Notes: generated by a model from the sequence alone, not told the origin. 23,797 nucleotides of DNA from HGM12669 sp048527645 (GCA_048527645.1 DBGFNI010000070.1:1-23797); one strand, 5' to 3'; counted from the first letter of the stretch, positions 7,018-18,576 are shown. Program-made: numbers and translations.

Positions 7018-9165
7018 TCAGTTTTTCGCAAGGGGCAGGGTGAGGGTCACTTTGAACAAATCGCCGTCGATGCTGATGTCGAAGGTGCCGTTTTGCAGTT
7101 GAACCAGACTGCGTGCGATGGACAGCCCCAGTCCGCTGCCCTCGGTGTTCCGTGCGCCGTCCCCCCGGACAAAGCGCTCTTGCAGCTCCTCGCCGGAAAT
7201 ATTTAGCGGGGCGGAGGAGATGTTGCGCACGACGACATGTGCGGCGGTTTGATCCGCGGCGGCGGAGAGATAGACGCGGGTGCCGGGCATAGCGTATTTA
7301 CAGACGTTGGACAGCAGATTGTCCATAACGCGCCAGGTCAGGTTTCCGTCTGCCAGCACGCTGATGCTTTGCTCCGGCGTGTCGGCGCACAGCATCAGTT
7401 GTGCGTTTTCCAGCCGTTCCGCATACTCGCCGGCGATCTGCCCGAGCAGCACGCACAGATCGGTCGGCTGTGCGTCCACCTTGATATTTCCCGTGGATGC
7501 CTTGGAGGCTTCCACCAAATCCTCCATCAGCTTTTTCAGCCGCGCGCCCTGCCGCGCCAGCACCTCGGTGTATTCCGCGGCGTGCGGCACGGCGGACAAA
7601 TCCTCTTTTTGCAGCAGATCGACATAATTGATGATGGAGGTCAGCGGCGTTTTGATGTCATGGGAGACATTGGTGATCAGTTCCGCTTTCAGCCGCTCGC
7701 TTTTCAGCTGCTTTTCCACCGCCAGACGCATCCCCTCCGCTGTTGCGTTGAGGTGCTCGCCGTGGAGGCGGAAGGGGGGGAACATGTTGTTGAGCGGAAT
7801 CTGATAGTCCAGATTGCCTTTGGCGATTTCCTCACCGCCTTTTTGCAGCACGCGCATGTTCAGAATGCAGACGATGAGCAGCGGCGTGAGCACGAACATC
7901 TCCAAAAACCAGAGCAGCACGGAGCCGGATAAAATACAGATCAGCTGTAAAATGGCGATCCCGGCGAAGAGGATCCCTGCCTGCCACCAGAGACTGAGCT
8001 GGGACAGGGCGCCTTTGAAGGCGCGCCAGAGCTTGCGCAGGCAGCGCCAGCAGAAACGCAGCACATACCAGATCACGGTGTTTCTCCAGAATTTTCCGAG
8101 CTTTAAGCGGGTGACAAAGGAGAAGAAGAGCGCCAGGCAAAGCGTGAGCGCCGCCACCGCTGCGCAGCCGCAGAGAAACAGCCCGATCGAGGCGGAAAAT
8201 TCTCTGACGCACAGAACGCCGAGCGCAATGATCAGAATGGCGCCGCCGCCCAACAGGATCGCATACAGGTCGAGGGGGATCTTATCCAGCGGATTGAGGG
8301 CGATCTGCGCATCCCCCTCTGCGCTTCGGACATGCCCGACGGCGCAGCAGAGAAAGACGAGGAGCAAAACGGAGAGGAAAAGACCGATCAGCGCCGCTGC
8401 CGGAACGGCATACCGATTCTGATACAGCGGATTGATCAGCTTCATGACGGTGTTTATGTTATCCACGGCGGCGCCGGGACGGCTCCAGTCCAAAATCTGT
8501 ACGGTGAAAAACAGTCTTTGTGTCTGACGGGTGCCGTATTCGCCGGAGACGGAGATGCTGTCGATACGTGAATAGCCGCTGGTGTATTCCGCCAGGCGAA
8601 GATCCTGGGTTGTGCTGTCCGATGACCATTCGTCATAAGAGTATTGCCCCTCGGCGTCTATGCCGCTGACGGTGAAATAAATGTCAAACAGGTCATAGCC
8701 GTCGTTTCGGAGGGATTGCAGATACTGCTGCGCCTGCTGCACCGAGGAATAGGACTGGCGGAAGGTGCCGGCAATGTCATTGCTGGACAGGGTATATTCA
8801 AAGCCGTGGGAGTACTTCAGACTTTCCTTTTCCTCCTCCGTCAAATCGGTGGCGAGGATATTTCCCGCTTCATCCTTGACGGTGAGGCGGAAGTTGCTGT
8901 CCGCATTCTCATTGAGCGCATCCCGCAGCACCTCGGCGGAGGGCTTTGTTTCCGACCAGCTGAAGCAGCGGGCATAAATATCGTCCATATGACTGACGCT
9001 CATCGCATACAGAATATCGTTTTCCAGCGTACTCTTTCCCTTCGCGTAGACATCCTCCTCCAAAAGCAGCAGCGTGCCGCACGCGGACAGCGCCGTGAAG
9101 GTCAGGGAAATGACAAGCAGGATAAACGCAAGCGTCTTGATTGCAAAATTTTCACGAATTTTCAT
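7018..9165 (-). CDS. sensor histidine kinase with multiple membrane segments, 715 aa
   Basis: Membrane-bound sensor kinase partnered with the adjacent OmpR-type regulator. Membrane segment 1 is at about 10-35, followed by a hydrophilic, presumably extracytoplasmic domain (about 36-250). Further hydrophobic segments lie near 253-279, 300-320, 326-351, and a long stretch at 394-440. The kinase core has the H-box NVSHDIKTPLTS with His502, the N-box DNLLSN (615-620) and the G-box TEGSGLGLS (674-682). The region EEIAKGNLDYQIPL (445-458) resembles the end of a HAMP-like linker. Between 360 and 390 is a Trp/Arg-rich cytoplasmic-looking stretch. The start overlaps the regulator stop as ATGA. The signal is unknown. 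An extracytoplasmic domain plus a second multi-helix membrane block is more elaborate than the common two-helix kinase. Confidence 0.93.
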   Translation of the reverse strand: MKIRENFAIKTLAFILLVISLTFTALSACGTLLLLEEDVYAKGKSTLENDILYAMSVSHMDDIYARCFSWSETKPSAEVLRDALNENADSNFRLTVKDEAGNILATDLTEEEKESLKYSHGFEYTLSSNDIAGTFRQSYSSVQQAQQYLQSLRNDGYDLFDIYFTVSGIDAEGQYSYDEWSSDSTTQDLRLAEYTSGYSRIDSISVSGEYGTRQTQRLFFTVQILDWSRPGAAVDNINTVMKLINPLYQNRYAVPAAALIGLFLSVLLLVFLCCAVGHVRSAEGDAQIALNPLDKIPLDLYAILLGGGAILIIALGVLCVREFSASIGLFLCGCAAVAALTLCLALFFSFVTRLKLGKFWRNTVIWYVLRFCWRCLRKLWRAFKGALSQLSLWWQAGILFAGIAILQLICILSGSVLLWFLEMFVLTPLLIVCILNMRVLQKGGEEIAKGNLDYQIPLNNMFPPFRLHGEHLNATAEGMRLAVEKQLKSERLKAELITNVSHDIKTPLTSIINYVDLLQKEDLSAVPHAAEYTEVLARQGARLKKLMEDLVEASKASTGNIKVDAQPTDLCVLLGQIAGEYAERLENAQLMLCADTPEQSISVLADGNLTWRVMDNLLSNVCKYAMPGTRVYLSAAADQTAAHVVVRNISSAPLNISGEELQERFVRGDGARNTEGSGLGLSIARSLVQLQNGTFDISIDGDLFKVTLTLPLAKN

Positions 9166-9878
9166 ACCGGCGTCTCTCCGTTCTGTTCCTGTGTGGCTTC
9201 CATTTTATAGCCTTTTCCCCACACCACCCGGAGGTAGCGCGGGTGCGCGGGATCGTATTCCAGCTTTTCGCGCAGGTGCCGGATGTGAACGGCAACCACG
9301 TTTTCCGCGCCCATGGAGGGCGCGTCCCACACCTTTTCATAGATCTCTTTGGGCGAGAACACCTTGCCCGGCGCGCTCATGAGCAGATGCAGAATGTCGT
9401 ATTCCCGCGGGGTGAGGCTGACCTCATTGCCGTCTAAAAGCACCCGCTTGGCGTCGTCATCCAGCTCGATGCCGCCCATGGTGAGCCGCCGCGGGCTGAC
9501 GCTGCCGCCGCCCAGCTGCATATACCGCCGCAGTGCGGAGCGTACCCGCGCAATCACCTCGACCGGGTTGAAGGGCTTGACGATATAGTCGTCCGCGCCG
9601 ACATTCAGACCCAGTATTTTGTCGGTATCCTCGGATTTTGCCGTGAGCAGCAGCACTGGGACATTGGAGAAGGTTCGCAGGCGCGTCATGGCGGTGATCC
9701 CGTCCATCTTCGGCATCATGATATCCATGAGCACTAAATGAATCTCCTCATGCTGCAGAATATGCAGCGCTTCCTCTCCGTTGTATGCCGCGAACACGCG
9801 GTAGCCCTCGGAGTTCAGATAAATTTGCAGGGCATTGACGATATCCTTTTCATCGTCGCAAACTAATATATGATACAT
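9162..9878 (-). CDS. OmpR/PhoB-family response regulator, 238 aa
   Basis: DNA-binding response regulator. The receiver domain (1-120) has the acidic pair Asp8/Asp9, phospho-acceptor Asp52 in LMDIMMPKMDG, Thr79 in LLLTAK and Lys101 in VKPF. The C-terminal winged helix shows SLTPREYDILHLLM, EKVWD, VVAVHIRHLREKL and VVWGKGYKM, typical of the Trans_Reg_C domain. The start codon is preceded by GAAAGGAC on the minus strand. It is first in the operon, overlapping the kinase gene by 4 nt. The target genes are unknown. The divergent TerB_N-PBP operon shares its upstream region and is a reasonable candidate besides autoregulation. Confidence 0.96.
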   Translation of the reverse strand: MYHILVCDDEKDIVNALQIYLNSEGYRVFAAYNGEEALHILQHEEIHLVLMDIMMPKMDGITAMTRLRTFSNVPVLLLTAKSEDTDKILGLNVGADDYIVKPFNPVEVIARVRSALRRYMQLGGGSVSPRRLTMGGIELDDDAKRVLLDGNEVSLTPREYDILHLLMSAPGKVFSPKEIYEKVWDAPSMGAENVVAVHIRHLREKLEYDPAHPRYLRVVWGKGYKMEATQEQNGETPV

Positions 9879-9947
9879 GGCTGTCCTTTCTGTTTTATCT
9901 GTTTGATTATCGGTCGGATGCTTTTGCCGTTCCCGGCTTACGAATAT

Positions 9948-9976
9948 ATCATACCGCGGTTTGGATTAAGATGCAA
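9948..9976 (-). promoter_or_regulatory. promoter of the response regulator operon
   Basis: On the minus strand TTGCAT (9971-9976) and TATGAT (9948-9953) are 17 bp apart, with an extended AT tract after the -10. ATGCAAG/ATGCAA occurs twice in tandem at 9971-9983. TTTAA occurs at 9988 and again 11 bp later at 9999, a spacing compatible with OmpR-type binding sites. Confidence 0.6.
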
Positions 9977-10056
9977 GATGCAATTTCTTTAAGAATCGTT
10001 TAATATGCATTCTGCCGTCTGTCGGTGGCTGTTTGCCGCGGATCGCGGGGGAAGAA

Positions 10057-10085
10057 TTGACTTTCGGGCAAAGTTATGCTATACT
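10057..10085 (+). promoter_or_regulatory. promoter of the TerB_N-PBP operon
   Basis: TTGACT (10057-10062) and TATACT (10080-10085) are separated by exactly 17 bp. A small inverted repeat CCGCG/CGCGG (10036-10048) lies 8 bp upstream of the -35. Transcription would start near 10092, shortly before the ribosome binding site at 10104-10110. Confidence 0.8.
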
Positions 10086-10118
10086 GATAAATCAGAATAG
10101 ATTGGGGAGGTGTGTACC

Positions 10119-11981
10119 GTGCCGGAGAATCCAAAACAGCAGAATCGGCAAACAAACGCGTCGGAATCGGACGAATTCTGGGCGCTTGATACCATGCTCC
10201 CCGAAAAAAAGATCACCCCGCCGCCGGCATTGCCGGACACGGCACCGGAGGATGTGCTTTTGGAGGAACCGGACGAAGCACAGAGCCTTGCCGGGCAGAC
10301 GGCGGCAGCCCTTTTTGACCGTGCCAATCCCCTGCGCGGACAGAGAGATGGTGCGGCGCTGCCGCTGGGGGCGGAAATGTTTGCAGACAAAAACCGCGCA
10401 ACGCCGGGAGACGTCAAGCCGCAGATGCGGCAGCCCGTGACGCAGTATGAGCCGTCGGACGGGCTGATCCGCCGGGTTGCCGTTTGGCGCTGGCCGGCAA
10501 AATACAGCTTTTACGACCGGTTCCGTTCGGATGCGATGCGTCATTTTGACCGCAAGGGAGAGCCCTCTGCATTTGTCCCGTTTTATGCGTATATGCCGCA
10601 GTATTATCAGATGACCGCGCCGCAGCTCAACTATTATTTCCTATGGCGCGACGGTGTGCGCCGCGGAGAATATCTGAAGACGGAATACAGCTATCTGTTT
10701 TTATATCTGTACGAAATCATCAATCTGCCGGAAAAGTATTCTGCCCGGGCGGGGCTGGAGCAGATGTGCTGTGTCTGGCTGGCTTATCGGGAGAGCTTTC
10801 CCCGTTTGGATCGGTATCTGGGCGAATGGGTGTGCGACTGGTGCCTGATTCACGAGCTGGAGCCGCCGCTGCAGACACTGCGCGATATTTTGCCTTTGCT
10901 GCCGGAGAAGGTTTCGCTCAAGGAGTTTTATATCCGTTACAGCCGGGAGGGGGACTGCCCGCTGAACCGCACGCTGACGGATATGCTCTCCGGCTATCAG
11001 TGGCAGGCGAGCAAATATGTCACGCCCCAGAACCGCCCGCTGTTTGAAAAGCATCTGTATGCGAGCGTTTTGCAGGTGCTGCAAACGATGTGGAAAAAAA
11101 GCGACGATCCCGAATCCATGCTGGGTCTGCGTGAGGTGACGCAAACGCGGGACGCCTTCGGCGGCGCGCTGTGCAGCTTTACGGCGAAGCGGCGGATCGA
11201 CGTGACGTATATTTCCTTTTCCCGTTCTTACCCGTTGCATTTTTTAGTGACGGATTTGTATAAATTTGCGGAAAACAATATCCGTGCACATCTCGGCATC
11301 CGTGCGCGTCTGAGCGTCAGCGCGCTGGACGAGGGGTGCAAAAAGCAAATGCGCGCCTATTTTGACGCCAATCTCCCTGCGAAAAGCAAAACGGACCGCG
11401 AGGCGGCAAAGCGGGAAGCGGCGCTGCAGCGCCGACAGGAGGAGCGCGGCGAACGGATGGATCCGTCCTATGCGCATTTTTATGCGCCGCGGGAACAGGC
11501 GCTCGACCCCGAGACGGCACGCAGCATCGAGCGGGCGTCATGGAAGACAACCCGCCTTTTGGTGACGGAGGAGAACGAGGCGGATTTGGCTGTCGCCCCG
11601 GTCGTTGCAGATGCAACGCAGCCACCGGAGCAGTCCGGAACATATGTGCCGGATGCGCCCGCGCAGGCTGAGGGGTGCGACGAATCCGAGGACCCCTATA
11701 TCCGCCTGATTTTCGGGCTGTCCGCAGAACACTTCGCGCTTTTGACACATATTGTCAACGGCGAGAAGGCAGCATTTGAAAGCGCCTGCCGCGCGGCACG
11801 GCTGACGGCACAGGGGGTTGTGAGTGAAATCAACGACTGTGCGGTGCAAAACACGGAGGACGTGATTTTGGAGGAGGACGGAGACGGGTTTTTCGTTTTG
11901 GTTCCCGATTATGCAAGTCTTGTGACGGACGCCATGATCCGCCGCATGGAGCGGGAAGGAGGCACGGCAGATGAAGAATAA
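10119..11981 (+). CDS. TerB_N domain protein, 620 aa
   Basis: A large soluble protein with no signal peptide or membrane segment. The GTG at 10119 is preferred over an in-frame GTG at 10110 because GGGGAGG (10104-10110) then sits at an 8-nt spacing. The N-terminal 110 residues are Pro/Ala-rich and look disordered. About 115-320 matches the TerB N-terminal domain type: RRVAVWRWPAKYSFYDRF, then YYQMTAPQLNYYFLWRDGVR, then SYLFLYLYEIINL. A charged linker with AKREAALQRRQEERGERMD lies near 425-450. The C-terminal 90 residues (DPYIRLIFGLSAEHFALL to the end) resemble the TerB C-terminal domain. Such proteins are associated with tellurite-resistance-type and envelope or stress modules, but no biochemical role is established. 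Its last 11 nt overlap the PBP gene, implying coupling. Confidence 0.75.
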   Translation: MPENPKQQNRQTNASESDEFWALDTMLPEKKITPPPALPDTAPEDVLLEEPDEAQSLAGQTAAALFDRANPLRGQRDGAALPLGAEMFADKNRATPGDVKPQMRQPVTQYEPSDGLIRRVAVWRWPAKYSFYDRFRSDAMRHFDRKGEPSAFVPFYAYMPQYYQMTAPQLNYYFLWRDGVRRGEYLKTEYSYLFLYLYEIINLPEKYSARAGLEQMCCVWLAYRESFPRLDRYLGEWVCDWCLIHELEPPLQTLRDILPLLPEKVSLKEFYIRYSREGDCPLNRTLTDMLSGYQWQASKYVTPQNRPLFEKHLYASVLQVLQTMWKKSDDPESMLGLREVTQTRDAFGGALCSFTAKRRIDVTYISFSRSYPLHFLVTDLYKFAENNIRAHLGIRARLSVSALDEGCKKQMRAYFDANLPAKSKTDREAAKREAALQRRQEERGERMDPSYAHFYAPREQALDPETARSIERASWKTTRLLVTEENEADLAVAPVVADATQPPEQSGTYVPDAPAQAEGCDESEDPYIRLIFGLSAEHFALLTHIVNGEKAAFESACRAARLTAQGVVSEINDCAVQNTEDVILEEDGDGFFVLVPDYASLVTDAMIRRMEREGGTADEE

Positions 11982-14031
11982 GCGCGCGAAACAGGAAAAT
12001 CAGCTTCGCCCGCACCGGTTTGCGGCGATTGTGATGCTGTTCTTTCTGATCACTGCTGTTTTTCTGGCGCGGCTGGTGCAGATGCAGCTGACGGACTATG
12101 ACGGCAATTATTCCCTGCATCGTCTTGCCGCCGGCACGCGGTATGTCACGGTGAAGGCGGTGCGCGGCATGATCTGCGACCGCAACGGAAAGGTGATTGT
12201 TTCGACGGAGGAAATCTATCATTTAGAGACGAACGGCCTTTTGCCGCGGGATAACGCCCTGCGCAACCAGACGCTGCGCGATGTGCTTGCGCTGATGGAG
12301 CGCTGCGGCACGCCCCGCGCGTTCAGCGACACTTACCTGCCGTACACGCTGGAAAACGGTACGGTCATTCCCGCCACGCTTAATGAAAAGCAGGCGGAAT
12401 ATCTGGAAAAATTTCTCGCGGATACGAAAATTGCAGATCGGTTTGACAGCTCCTTTTTGTATCAGCTATGCCGGTATTACGAGATCATTGACGAACAGAC
12501 GGATGTGGGCGCGGCAGACTGGGCGGCTTTGTATGAGCTGGCGCAGCTGCGGTATGACATTGACGCCTATCACGCGCAGGGAAAGCCCTTTCGCTTGGCG
12601 GCTAACTGTGAGATGCAGCTGGTGACTGCGCTGAAGGAACGCGGAACGGAGGGTGTCGGCTTTTCGACGGAGCAGGTTCGGGTCTATCATTATCCCGGCT
12701 ATCTGTCCCAGATACTCGGCAGAATCGGAAAAATTCAGGAACAGGATGTGGAATATTATACCGCGCTGGGCTATCCGATGGACGCGGTGGTCGGCGTGGA
12801 CGGGTTGGAAAAGGTTTTTGAAACCACACTGTGCGGCACAGACGGGCAGATGCTTGTGACGGAGGATGCGGACGGCAATATCCTGAAAACGGAGACCACC
12901 CAGGAGCCGGTTGCGGGCAACAATGTATACCTGACCATCGACATTGATTTGCAGATCGTAGCGGAAGACCGGTTGAAAGCGAACATTGAGCAGGTTGCCG
13001 CGGCAGGAGCCGCATCGCCGGAGGAATATGACGGGGAGGACGCCGCCGCGGGCGCGCTGTGCGCGGTAAACCCGCAAGACGGGTCGATTTTGGCCATGGC
13101 GTCATATCCGACATATGACATGACTACCTTCTCACGGGACTATGCCGCGCTTGCGTCCAACGAGAAAAAGCCGTTGCTCAACCGCGTATTGCAGGGGCAG
13201 TATGAGCCCGGCTCGACCTTTAAGCCCGCGGTTGCAGCCGCAGCACTGGAAAACAGTGTCATTGACGAAAATACGGTGATCCGGGATGAGGGTGTATACA
13301 AGTATTATGAGGACTTTCAGCCTGCGTGCTGGATCTACAACCGTTTTCCGGGGTCAACGCACGGAGATGAAAATGTGGTGGAGGCCTTGGTCGATTCCTG
13401 CAACTATTTCTTTTATGAAACCGGCAGACAGATGGGCATTGACAAGATGAACGGGTACATCAGCCGTCTGGGACTGGGACAAGCGACCGGCGTGGAGTTG
13501 TTTGAACGCACCGGAACGCTTGCGGGACCGGAAGAAAGAAATGAAAAAGGGGAGCGGTGGAACCCCGGCGACACGCTGCAAGCGGCGATCGGACAGTCGG
13601 ATAACCTGTTCACTCCGCTGCAGATGTGCATGTATCTATCCACCCTGACCAACGGCGGAACGCGGTATCAGGCGCATCTGTATGCCAAGACCACGCCCTT
13701 TGACTCTGATGAGGTGCTCAATGCCTATACGCCCACGGTGCTGGATACGGTACCCCTCAGCGAGAAAACTGCGTCGCTGATCAAAGGGGCAATGGGACGT
13801 GTTTCGACGGCGGTATTTACGGATACAAGCTACACGGTCGGCGCCAAGACAGGAACCGCGCAGGTTAGCAAAACGGGAAGCGACAACGCACTGTATGAGG
13901 CTTTTGCACCGTTGGAGAAGCCTGAGATTGTTGCGTTTGCCGTGATTGAAAACGGCAGCTCCGGCTCCAACGCCGGACGCTGTGTCAAGGATTTGTTTGA
14001 CGCGTATTTTTCCGGGAAAGCACAGGGGTAA
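11971..14031 (+). CDS. class B penicillin-binding protein (peptidoglycan transpeptidase), 686 aa
   Basis: Membrane-anchored DD-transpeptidase that cross-links peptidoglycan. A basic N-terminus is followed by one membrane helix (about 17-36, FAAIVMLFFLITAVFLARLV), then the dimerisation domain with RGMICDRNGKVI (65-76). The transpeptidase domain carries the serine motif Ser415-x-x-Lys418 in EPGSTFKPA, Ser476-Cys-Asn478 and Lys626-Thr-Gly628 in GAKTGTAQ. No PASTA domains are present. The FtsI/PBP2/SpoVD subgroup cannot be decided from sequence alone; it is not beside mreBCD or a division cluster. A 40-residue insertion (about 120-210) within the N-terminal domain is rich in charged residues. GGAAGGAGG lies about 9 nt upstream, inside the TerB_N gene, whose end overlaps by 11 nt. 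Confidence 0.9.
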   Translation: MKNKRAKQENQLRPHRFAAIVMLFFLITAVFLARLVQMQLTDYDGNYSLHRLAAGTRYVTVKAVRGMICDRNGKVIVSTEEIYHLETNGLLPRDNALRNQTLRDVLALMERCGTPRAFSDTYLPYTLENGTVIPATLNEKQAEYLEKFLADTKIADRFDSSFLYQLCRYYEIIDEQTDVGAADWAALYELAQLRYDIDAYHAQGKPFRLAANCEMQLVTALKERGTEGVGFSTEQVRVYHYPGYLSQILGRIGKIQEQDVEYYTALGYPMDAVVGVDGLEKVFETTLCGTDGQMLVTEDADGNILKTETTQEPVAGNNVYLTIDIDLQIVAEDRLKANIEQVAAAGAASPEEYDGEDAAAGALCAVNPQDGSILAMASYPTYDMTTFSRDYAALASNEKKPLLNRVLQGQYEPGSTFKPAVAAAALENSVIDENTVIRDEGVYKYYEDFQPACWIYNRFPGSTHGDENVVEALVDSCNYFFYETGRQMGIDKMNGYISRLGLGQATGVELFERTGTLAGPEERNEKGERWNPGDTLQAAIGQSDNLFTPLQMCMYLSTLTNGGTRYQAHLYAKTTPFDSDEVLNAYTPTVLDTVPLSEKTASLIKGAMGRVSTAVFTDTSYTVGAKTGTAQVSKTGSDNALYEAFAPLEKPEIVAFAVIENGSSGSNAGRCVKDLFDAYFSGKAQG

Positions 14032-14033
14032 GC

Positions 14034-14234
14034 ATGGGGACAGGACAGCTTTGCATGGAATGCGGCGCGCCGCTGACATGGGACGAAATCGGACTGCACA
14101 AAAAAATCGTCAACCGCGGGGCGCAGACTTTCCGCTGCAAAAAGTGTCAGTGTGCACATTTTCATATGTCAGAGGCGGACGCGGACAAAATGATTGCAAA
14201 TTTCCGTGCCGCAGGATGTCACTTTTTCAACTGA
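14034..14234 (+). CDS. small zinc-ribbon protein, 66 aa
   Basis: It begins 3 nt after the PBP stop, with AGGGG about 6 nt upstream. Two CxxC knuckles (CMECG near 7-11 and CKKCQ near 35-39) would bind one zinc ion. Between them lies WDEIGLHKKIVNRGAQTF, and the protein ends DADKMIANFRAAGCHFF. This layout matches, from memory, a widespread uncharacterised family of small clostridial proteins with a CxxCG-x-PLTWDEIGLHKK start. The function is unknown. Being last in the operon, it may assist or regulate the TerB_N-PBP pair, but that is inference. Confidence 0.8.
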   Translation: MGTGQLCMECGAPLTWDEIGLHKKIVNRGAQTFRCKKCQCAHFHMSEADADKMIANFRAAGCHFFN

Positions 14235-14311
14235 CGGCGCGTCTGACTGGGGCGCCTGCTTTTGGGCAAAGGCAACGGGAATCGCGGATATTTGAGAAAC
14301 TACACAAACAC

Positions 14312-14350
14312 AAAAAGCCGTACGGAGATTAGCACTCCGTGCGGCTTTTT
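14312..14350. terminator. bidirectional terminator between zinc-ribbon gene and ileS
   Basis: The arms 14312-14327 and 14335-14350 (AAAAAGCCGTACGGAG against CTCCGTGCGGCTTTTT) pair with a single G-U and a 7-nt loop. Five T follow the stem on both strands, so it serves the plus-strand PBP operon and the minus-strand ileS gene, whose stop lies 11 nt away. Confidence 0.92.
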
Positions 14351-14361
14351 GCTGCGGTATA

Positions 14362-17526
<3,165 letters not shown>

Positions 17527-17582
17527 GAAAACTACCTCCATACATTTTTGTGCGATACTGCCGGGTACTGCATGCGAAAAAG

Positions 17583-17620
17583 AAAAAACTCCCTGATTCC
17601 GGGCGTCCGGAAACAGAGAG
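17583..17620 (-). terminator. intrinsic terminator of the T-box leader
   Basis: On the minus strand CTCTCTGTTTCCGG folds back on CCGGAATCAGGGAG around a 4-nt loop, with one G-U and one T-T mismatch, and is followed by six T (17583-17588). A second possible hairpin upstream pairs 17680-17691 with 17627-17641 and is followed by five T (17621-17625). It may be an alternative terminator or an intermediate stem. Confidence 0.8.
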
Positions 17621-17812
17621 AAAAACCACCGCACACATACCAACATATGCTGTCCCGTAACGGGGGACCTCCGTCCGGCGGTACTGCGGTGTTGCTCCGG
17701 TTCCCTCCGACAGCTGTGAAGTGATGTTCTGCCTGTCTGACTGCTGCCGGGCTTGCACCCTCCCCGGCTCGCTTTGCGCAGCATGATGACGGCTTACTGT
17801 CTTCATTAACGC
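17583..17812 (-). ncRNA. T-box riboswitch leader of ileS (AUC specifier)
   Basis: On the minus strand a long Stem I is evident. The basal GACAG/CTGTC helix is 17797-17801 with 17709-17713. GCCGTC/GACaGGC is 17788-17793 with 17731-17737. GCTGC/GCAGC is 17778-17782 with 17743-17747. A distal CCGGG/CCCGG helix carries the apical loop GAGGGTGCAAG. An AGTA motif follows the base, and a purine-rich GCAAAGCGA bulge matches the AGAG-type distal module. The specifier loop reads AGAACATCAC, giving codon AUC (17723-17725), which is isoleucine and agrees with the gene. A terminator follows at 17583-17620. I could not find a textbook GGUGGNACCGCG antiterminator; the closest is CGCAGTACCGC (17678-17688). 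Confidence 0.85.
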
Positions 17813-17834
17813 TTTTCATTTATATGATATATTC

Positions 17835-17863
17835 AGTATATCACGCGTTTTTTGAAATGTCAA
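17835..17863 (-). promoter_or_regulatory. sigma-A promoter of ileS
   Basis: On the minus strand consensus TTGACA (17858-17863) and TATACT (17835-17840) are 17 bp apart. Transcription would begin near 17828, just upstream of T-box Stem I. Confidence 0.9.
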
Positions 17864-17913
17864 GATACAAAAAAGATTTGTCTGCCACGCTTTTGGCTGC
17901 TTTGAAAAGGCTG

Positions 17914-18576
17914 CTACGGGAAAATATCGTTTTCCAGCAACTGCTCAAAGCTTTCGATATACAGATCGGAGAGCGCGCGCAATTGCTCTTCTGAGGCGTG
18001 CGCGGCTTCGTCTGCGACGGCGACGGTGAAAAAGCCGCCTGCCCGCGCCCCGACAACACCCGGCACAATATCCTCAAAAACCGCGCACTGCGCGGGAGAA
18101 ACGCCGATTCGCTCCGCCGCTGCCAGGTATACATCCGGAAAGCCTTTGCCCCGCTTGACCTGCGCGCTGGTTACAAAATGGGAAAAATAACCGAAAATGC
18201 CGTTGTTTTTCAGTGCCGGTTCATACAGAGAGCGGTGAGAAGCGGTAGCAACCGCACACGGGATATGCTTTTCTGCCAGCAGCTGCAAATAGGCTGCGAC
18301 GCCGGGCTTGAGCCCGATGCGGTGCGCAAAGGCGTCCTCACTCATCTCCTGCCATTCCGCTAAAATATCCTCCGGCTTTTCCCGGAGATGAAAACGGGAA
18401 ATGGTATATTCCGCAGCGCCTGCAAAGCCCAACGGCGCGATCGCGTTGTAGTAATCCGGCGGGACCGCAAATCCGCGCCTACCCAAAAATTCCTCGTCGA
18501 TCCGACGCCAAATACCGGACGAATCCAAGATCGTCCCGTCCAGGTCAAACACGGCGCCCCGCAGCGTCACTGCCAT
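17914..18576 (-). CDS. HAD-superfamily hydrolase, beta-phosphoglucomutase/phosphatase-like, 220 aa
   Basis: Cytoplasmic phosphatase or phosphomutase of the HAD superfamily, subfamily with an N-terminal helical cap. The ATG at 18576 has GGAGG at 7-nt spacing; an in-frame GTG at 18582 is too close to it. Motif I is FDLDGTILD with nucleophile Asp11 and Asp13. The cap occupies about 18-85. Motif II is Thr111 in VATAS, motif III Lys144 in RGKGFPDVY, and motif IV Glu168-Asp169 in VFEDIVPG. The usual EDS of this group is EDI here. The RGKGFPDVYLAAAERIGV stretch is typical of PGM-like sugar-phosphate phosphatases. The substrate is unknown. It overlaps thiN by 10 nt and ends without a strong terminator before the ileS promoter. 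Confidence 0.88.
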   Translation of the reverse strand: MAVTLRGAVFDLDGTILDSSGIWRRIDEEFLGRRGFAVPPDYYNAIAPLGFAGAAEYTISRFHLREKPEDILAEWQEMSEDAFAHRIGLKPGVAAYLQLLAEKHIPCAVATASHRSLYEPALKNNGIFGYFSHFVTSAQVKRGKGFPDVYLAAAERIGVSPAQCAVFEDIVPGVVGARAGGFFTVAVADEAAHASEEQLRALSDLYIESFEQLLENDIFP

